Source: Protostelium mycophagum
Taxonomy: Eukaryota; Evosea; Variosea; Protosteliida; Protosteliaceae
Assembly: GCA_002081555.1 (NCBI GenBank)
Contig: KV920962.1
Coordinates: 1-64,000, forward strand
DNA length: 64,000 nucleotides
Direction: 5' to 3'
The notes beneath the pieces are model-generated. The model had not been told where the DNA came from, searched no databases, and saw only the letters and a list, made by a program, of their open reading frames with translations. How positions within the stretch are numbered: position 1 is the first letter of the stretch; the number at the start of each line of letters is the position of its first letter. The position numbers and the translations under genes are program-made. Shown in pieces: positions 58,801 to 64,000 of the stretch.

Positions 58801-61800
58801 CATTATCAATTGTTTGGCACACGTGTTCTTGTACTTGTGGATCTTCTCCATTCTTGAGGCATTTTCCCAGCGCATGGGACACTTGTGCTGGGAAGACCCA
58901 GCCTTCTCCTTGTGGCTCCTGCGTGGTTGCCAGGTAGAATGTCAATTCTCCAAGACAAGAAGTGGTGCTGCGTCGTAGAGGCACGTCTTTGTCTTTAAGC
59001 ATTTCGACGAGTAGTGCAAGGAGTGCATCTCTGGTGATGTTGAGGGAATGTCAAAAGTTGGGTTGGTATTCACAGTCTTGACGTTGCCACAAGAAAATCA
59101 CGTGGCAAACCAAACAATGCCATGGTATATATAAAATGACATCTCACCTTGCGGGGTGCGATATCATATTAGCGTGTCTGACCATCACTCCTATGACATG
59201 TAATATTTTCAACTTGAGCTGTGATGATTTGACCCCGTGCAGCATGTTGATGAACGTCGACAGTAGAGTGGAGTTGATCAGGATATTTGAAGACTTGGCG
59301 TCCAAGCACAAAGTCTCAAAGTAGTCGAGGTAGATGATCTTTAGGTTGGAGACTGTGCGACCTGCGATGGCTTTGTAGACAGAGGTGAGGAAGACCTCGA
59401 GTTCTGGCCGGCTCATGGCGATGACTTTGTCTCTGGGGTGGGGCGTAAAGGGTAAGTTTCTGCGAAACTTCTGTGAGTTTTCCAAGATGATTCAATATTA
59501 GAATCGAGCTTTTGTGGGGACTCACCGTGGTAACGCGATGTCGGCAATGCTATTTACAACTGGTTCTACAATTGGCTTGGGAGATTTATCGGACATATAG
59601 AAGATCAACCGCTGGACTGATCCGGCTATTTGGGTGCTCTGTTTTGGTGCCAAATTTGGTGCCACGGCCCCGATCGGCCTTGTGACTTTTGCACTTGGGA
59701 TCCGCTTTAACGACGTAAGAGGTCTGGCTGTTGAACTCTCCTATAACTTGTGAGATTTCTTCGAAATCTCACCGGGAAATCTCCATATGGTACTAAGAAT
59801 AGATTCACACCCACCTTGGTCTCTGTCGGGCCTTTCGGGTTGGCTGGGGTCCCCGAAACTGCGGGAGCTGATTGGATCCTCCTCTTGTCTGCAGCGATAA
59901 GATTCTGTACGCTCCCGTTGCGCTCCACGGCTTTCGGAGTTGTGGGCTTTTCTCTGGTATCCCTGGTGGGCCCTGGTCTCGGTGTAGACGGGGGGTGGCC
60001 GAAACTAAAGGGGTCGGAGGTCTCAAAGTCTTCCTCTTCGGTACGCTCCGGTACACTTTCCTCCCTGGGAGCTTCCGGAACTTTGGCGGTATTGAAATTC
60101 AACTCGGTGTCGGGATCCACCAACTCTGGCTCCCGACGGTCATTCCCGCCATTTCCTGGAACTTTTAGGATCGTTGTAAATGTATTTAACTTACGGTCTT
60201 CGACAGCGTATGTGTCAGATTTCCTCTCTTTCTCTTGATTTCGGTGAGCAATTTTTGACATTTTGTTGACATCTGAAATTGTGTCACTTTTCCAGAAGGA
60301 TAAAATCTTCATGGCCATTGTTTGACGTCAACAACCGTGTCAAACTGCGGTTTGGTATGCTGAATTCTTATAAGACAAAATAATCACCTTGTTGCATCTT
60401 GATGTCACTGCTGTCTCCAGATGCCCTCAATTGCCTTCTTCTCTCTAAAAAGAGTTGGTAGTGAGGCTGTGCAGGTATTTCTATGTCTCCAATATCTCCC
60501 TGCAGATCCACCCATTTATGCCGTATTAATTCCTGTCAGAGTCAGAATTCAGAAAAAAACATACGAAATCTCATAACTATTTTTTGAAGTTTTTTAGATC
60601 ACGGTCGAAACCGCGGCTTCTGCGTGGAAATCGCGATTGAATTTCACAATCACATCAACTCACCGCATGACTGAGCCTCTCCTCAGGATCTTTTTTCAAC
60701 ATCTTCTCCAACAGATCATTCATATCATCAGAAACATGATCGATCTTTTGATTCGCGCTCGTCATCACCATCTTCGCGAGTTCAGAGAATTTGGAAGAAT
60801 GGAAGGGGGGGACACCCACGGCGAGCTCGTAAAGAACACAGCCGAGAGACCAAAAATCGGAGGCAAAACTGTATACTCCGTCATCCGAAAATAGCTCGGG
60901 AGCCATGTATGAGGGGGTGGCTTTTTGGGATGCCCACTTGTGGTGTAACTGTGAGGTTGAATATTGATGAAATCTCGCGGGCAGAAAAATGACGGAGCGC
61001 CAAAAAATTCTCAGACAAAAACAGCTCACAGACCCCGTTAAGACATCACAATCACATATCAGGATGTCATATTTGTCGACATTATGGTATCATTTTGAGA
61101 CGTCTCACCGGATGCTTCTGGTCCTCAGTGTAGTCTGACAGCCGCCGAGAGTGCCCAAAGTCCGCGAATTTGAGGGTGCCTCCGCCATCAAAAAGTAGAT
61201 TAGAAGGTTTGATATCACAAAACAAAACTCCTAAAATTGATTTAGAGTTTCATTTTTATATCAATTAAAAAACAAAAAATATATTTTTTCTATTAAAAAT
61301 GATAGAAATCTCATCATGAATATAATAAAATAAAAAACGATGCATAATTCCTATAAAAATAATAAAATTCTTGCCTCTTGAGTGCAAATAAGTCAACCCG
61401 GAGATTAAATCCTTGGCCATCATTTTGATGGAGCATTCTGGTAGTTTTTCGTCCACTTTGAGCAGATTTCGGAGATCAGATCCTATAAATAGAATGAAAA
61501 TCACCAACGAGAGTTTTGAAAACATAAAGTGGATTTTTTGTTCATCAAAATGATGGGTATGATTTGATTTGTGGGAAGCCACAACAACGTTTTTCTGGTG
61601 TTCCTTGTGCTTTTTGGTGATGACAATGGACAGAAAGTGTATCTTAGCAAAATTAAGTTGAATAAATATCCTCGCGACTCTGATTTACTCAAATAGCTTC
61701 ATATAGAATTTGTATAGACAGTCTTCACGCTTCATTAATGAAAGAAAATATTACCTGTGCAGTATTCCATTATGATCCAGAGATGATTCGGTGATTCATA

Positions 61801-62075
61801 CCAGTTATAAAATTTCAATGCATTAGGATGATCGAGCTCATGCATGATGGAGACTTCATTTAGAACCTGTGCTCATTATCTTTTTGGATCGCTGAGCTGC
61901 CTCTACAAATTGTGGAAGCGATGATGAAAATGAAGATACGAACCTTATCTTTGAACATTTTGTCCACCGATTTGATGGCAAAATACTCTATTGTCTTTTT
62001 TCTTCTTCCTTTATAAACAATCGAACCCGATGATTGTCCTTTTCCGATCTCCTCGGTCAGAGAGTAGTTCTGCAT
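55887..62075 (-). CDS. ULK4: ULK4/RUNKEL-type protein kinase with HEAT/ARM C-terminus
   Basis: The ATG at 62075 starts MQNYSLTEEIGKG then VYKGRRKKTIEYFAIKSVDK, a very close match to plant RUNKEL and animal ULK4. Kinase landmarks are the Lys in FAIKSVDK, the catalytic loop CDIKPSNLLFDG, metal-binding ADFGHSRR, the MAPE motif and the F-helix DFWSLGCVLYELAVGVPPF. An unstructured linker follows (DPDTELNFNT, RPGPTRDTREKPTTP), then a long helical-repeat region ending VSELLAAI at 55887. Animal ULK4 is a pseudokinase; here the metal-binding Asp is present, though the Gly-rich loop (GKGQSSGSIVYKG) is longer than usual. ULK4 is linked to motile cilia and RUNKEL to cytokinesis. More than 20 exons. Confidence 0.92.
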
Positions 62076-62236
62076 GATGTCGTTGCAAGGATATTTAGTG
62101 GTTCAAAAGAGTGTCTATGGTGATGATCATGTGATGCAGCCCGTGAGGCTGAAAAATAAATAGCAGTCGCAGAGAAAATTAAGATTTTTTTGTTGTGTAA
62201 TGAAATTAAATTCATCAGATCACAACAACATCAACC

Positions 62237-62718
62237 ATGCTTCGCACACAATTATTGTCCACTCGTCTTCAATGTGCTTCGAGTTTCTCAAGAGGTGTTC
62301 CTAAAATGCAGCTCACACAGAGACAGACATCTGGATCATCCATCAGAAGGATGTCTGAGGTTGTGTCGCCACGCGAGAAGAGAATTAAACATGCCATTTA
62401 CCATTCTAAATTGCGGGGAATGAAGGAAAATGATCTCATATTGGGCACATTTGCCGACCTGTTTATAAGAGAGCTGGATGACCATCAGTTGAGAGAATAT
62501 GAGAGATTGTTGCAAATACCTGACTTGGATCTTTTCAATTGGATGACAGAAAAGGAAGAGGTGAGTCACGTGTCAATCATGTCCAGCAGTCTTTCGATAA
62601 ATGGTGCTGACCTGATGAGGTCCCAAAGGAAGTGAATGGCCCCGTTTTCAAGATGATTCAGGAGCACATGCTGTCCAATCCGCTGAAATATCAGTCTACA
62701 TTCAGAAATACAACATAA
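62237..62718 (+). CDS. SDHAF2: succinate dehydrogenase assembly factor 2 (SdhE/Sdh5)
   Basis: Mitochondrial factor that attaches FAD to the SDH flavoprotein. Two exons, 62237-62560 and 62620-62718, give 140 residues. The N-terminal 35 residues are Arg/Ser-rich without acids (MLRTQLLSTRLQ), a typical import signal. The core is HSKLRGMKENDLILGTFAD, with the RGMxExD motif used for flavinylation, followed by YERLLQIPDLDLFNWM. The C-terminus HMLSNPLKYQ is a little shorter than in animals. It is divergent from ULK4, 161 bp apart. Confidence 0.95.
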
Positions 62719-62894
62719 AAGTCTTGCAAACATCAGCCTCTGAGTTCAATTATAGAATCTTGATGAGCAGCCAACGAACAAACAGGCAGCAGGTTCTCAG
62801 ATTTACATTTTGAAGAGAAGCTCTTTTTTGCTGTTGACTTCAAAAACCCAACGAAATAATCATACAATGCTTGCTTTATGAGTGTTGATGATGT

Positions 62895-63087
62895 CTATAC
62901 ACCAGCGGCCTTCTCAGTCTCGACCTTTTTGGCGTCGCAGCGGCAACGTCCATCCTCAGGGACACCAGTAAATACTGTATCTAAATGTTTTCCACAACCT
63001 TTTGTGTTTAGAACGGACTGATTCTCTTACACGTTTACCTTCCCAGGTGAGTTTCTGGCAGGAGCTGCAGGTGACCTTCTTGCACAT
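62895..63087 (-). CDS. conserved small Cys-rich protein
   Basis: Two exons, 63087-63039 and 62998-62895, give a protein of 50 residues: MCKKVTCSSCQKLTWEGCGKH followed by a middle part and CRCDAKK near the end. The C-x2-C and C-x-C pairs suggest a zinc site. Proteins of this size starting MCKKVTC are widespread hypothetical proteins in fungi and protists, so conservation is likely; the function is unknown. It is too short to be found by length alone but the splice phase fits. Its start lies 36 bp from the divergent neighbour. Confidence 0.75.
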
Positions 63088-63123
63088 GTTTTTGTTTGAT
63101 TTGTAATCTGATTCCTCATGGTC

Positions 63124-63445
63124 ATGACATTTTATTTGCCGAAACGCCGAGACACCGACCTCAAAAATGTCGACGCAATGGTGGTCGAGAGAAAGCTCAG
63201 CGTTTCCTCATATGATCAGATCATCCAACATTTTGTTTTTGAGAACACTTAGTGTTGAGCACAGAAGGTCATCGTTCTCAGCTGACTTGAGTGTTTATTT
63301 CAAAGTCTGTATCGTCGACATCGATTTGCCCTCAACAAATGATTATTTGGATTTGGACAACAACGCTGCAGATGAAAGAACACAACTTCAGGTCATCAAA
63401 CCACATAGTTCTTCACAATCATCAGTTGAGCTGTTCATTCGATGA
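63124..63445 (+). CDS. small unrecognised gene
   Basis: The ATG at 63124 gives MTFYLPKRRDTDLKNVDAMV and LSVSSYDQIIQHFVFENT. A second frame, open to a stop at 63445, gives FKVCIVDIDLPSTNDYLDL and a Ser-rich end. A short intron between about 63240 and 63310 would join them but I could not fix its borders. No family recognised. Confidence 0.4.
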
Positions 63446-63479
63446 TTAACAAGAATAAAAAATGATCTACAAATACTGT

Positions 63480-64000
63480 TTAGTAATTAGGCATCTGGTT
63501 ATGCATGAGGTCGACTTGTCCTCTTCCCATGTTTTTGTGGTGATCATCGCCTTCTGAGTCGCTGCTACTGTTCTCATCATACTCGTCATGGTCCAGAAAT
63601 CTCCCGCCATTGTGTTGGAACGCTTTGGTAAATAATTGAATGACATGCTCTGCATGTTTGCTGCTGTTCAATTTGTGAGGAAGACATCAAAATGAGGCGA
63701 CTTACTTTTGGTTCGCGGGAGAGAAACACTGTAGTAGTTGTGGAGTGTCTGTTTCGCCATCTTTGATAGCTTTTTGTAGTTTGATCAGTTCATCATAAGT
63801 AGGGAAGTTTGAAATGCCCAATTTGCTCAGACTATATACAATCATTAATGGATACCAAGATCTCAACAATTTCAACTAACTTTTTTCGTTTCCTGACGGG
63901 TGCAGAGAGATGCACAGGACCGCCACCGCCAGATAAATGTTTGTATATCTGGGCAATTGCTCTGAAATGTTCGGCCAGTTGAGCGTATGGCTCCTATATG
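63480..64000 (-). CDS. unrecognised protein, 5' end beyond window
   Basis: C-terminal three exons of a gene entering from the right edge. They read YAQLAEHFRAIAQIYKHLSG, then LSKLGISNFPTYDELIKLQK, then HAEHVIQLFTKAFQHNGG with an acidic Asp/Ser/His-rich end, and a stop at 63480. The Gly-rich piece GGGGPVHLSAP lies between helices. No domain recognised; the start is outside the window. Confidence 0.55.

Noticed and set aside
59750-60238. Plus-strand frame of 162 residues
   Set aside because: Antisense shadow of the ULK4 linker exon; ULK4 motifs (DPDTELNFNT) fix the real strand.

Overview
The window is nuclear DNA from a eukaryote with a very compact genome. There are about 35 protein genes in 64 kb, almost all split by short introns (often 40-60 nt, GT-AG, with one likely GC-AG), plus three tRNA-Arg copies and one split tRNA-Ala. 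The gene set fits a free-living, flagellate-capable amoebozoan: Rac, a PH-C2-RasGAP, a true SH2 protein, a BTB-TLDc protein, a GAF-PAS protein, a plant-style LRR ectodomain on a multi-pass receptor, and the axoneme-linked genes SPAG6/PF16 and ULK4. A protosteloid amoeba such as Planoprotostelium is my best guess, but the genus is inference.

Layout. 1-4.8 kb: Rac (5' end cut by the window), ALKBH1, a GAF-PAS protein and a Pro/Ser-rich protein. 4.8-7.4 kb: a gene-poor stretch with degraded repeats, fragments resembling the RasGAP gene and a split tRNA-Ala. 7.4-11.3 kb: three unrecognised genes and a UPF0303/YBR137W-like gene behind a perfect 34-bp inverted repeat. 12.3-16.6 kb: a large secreted-type receptor (PA domain, LRRs, Cys-rich region, multi-pass membrane region). 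16.8-20.4 kb: SPAG6 and dienelactone hydrolase. 20.7-22 kb: tRNA-Arg and an 18-bp minisatellite. 22-34 kb: an unrecognised gene, an SH2 protein, a kinesin and the RasGAP. 34-43 kb: calcineurin B, GLOD4, an aldonolactone oxidase, an MDR reductase, two tRNA-Arg and a cytochrome P450. 43-48 kb: secreted proteins, one CBM52-like. 48-55 kb: a low-complexity protein, a delta-9 desaturase with cytochrome b5 tail, BTB-TLDc, and an F-box/LRR-like protein. 55-64 kb: ULK4 kinase, SDHAF2, a tiny Cys protein and two partly resolved genes.

Genes tend to alternate strand and form head-to-head pairs sharing 36-410 bp, so many probably use bidirectional promoters. Two themes connect genes: small-GTPase/membrane signalling (Rac, RasGAP, SH2, calcineurin B) and flagellar or microtubule functions (SPAG6, ULK4, kinesin). 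Introns share short recurring words: CGTTGTAGA, GAAATTTC, TTTTGGCGGGAAA and small hairpins around GCAGCTCTGCCGC. The strongest unusual observations are an ALKBH1 intron that is open and in frame and would encode a hydrophobic insert, these shared intron modules, the split tRNA-Ala, and a duplicated ULK4 exon fragment beside its own gene.
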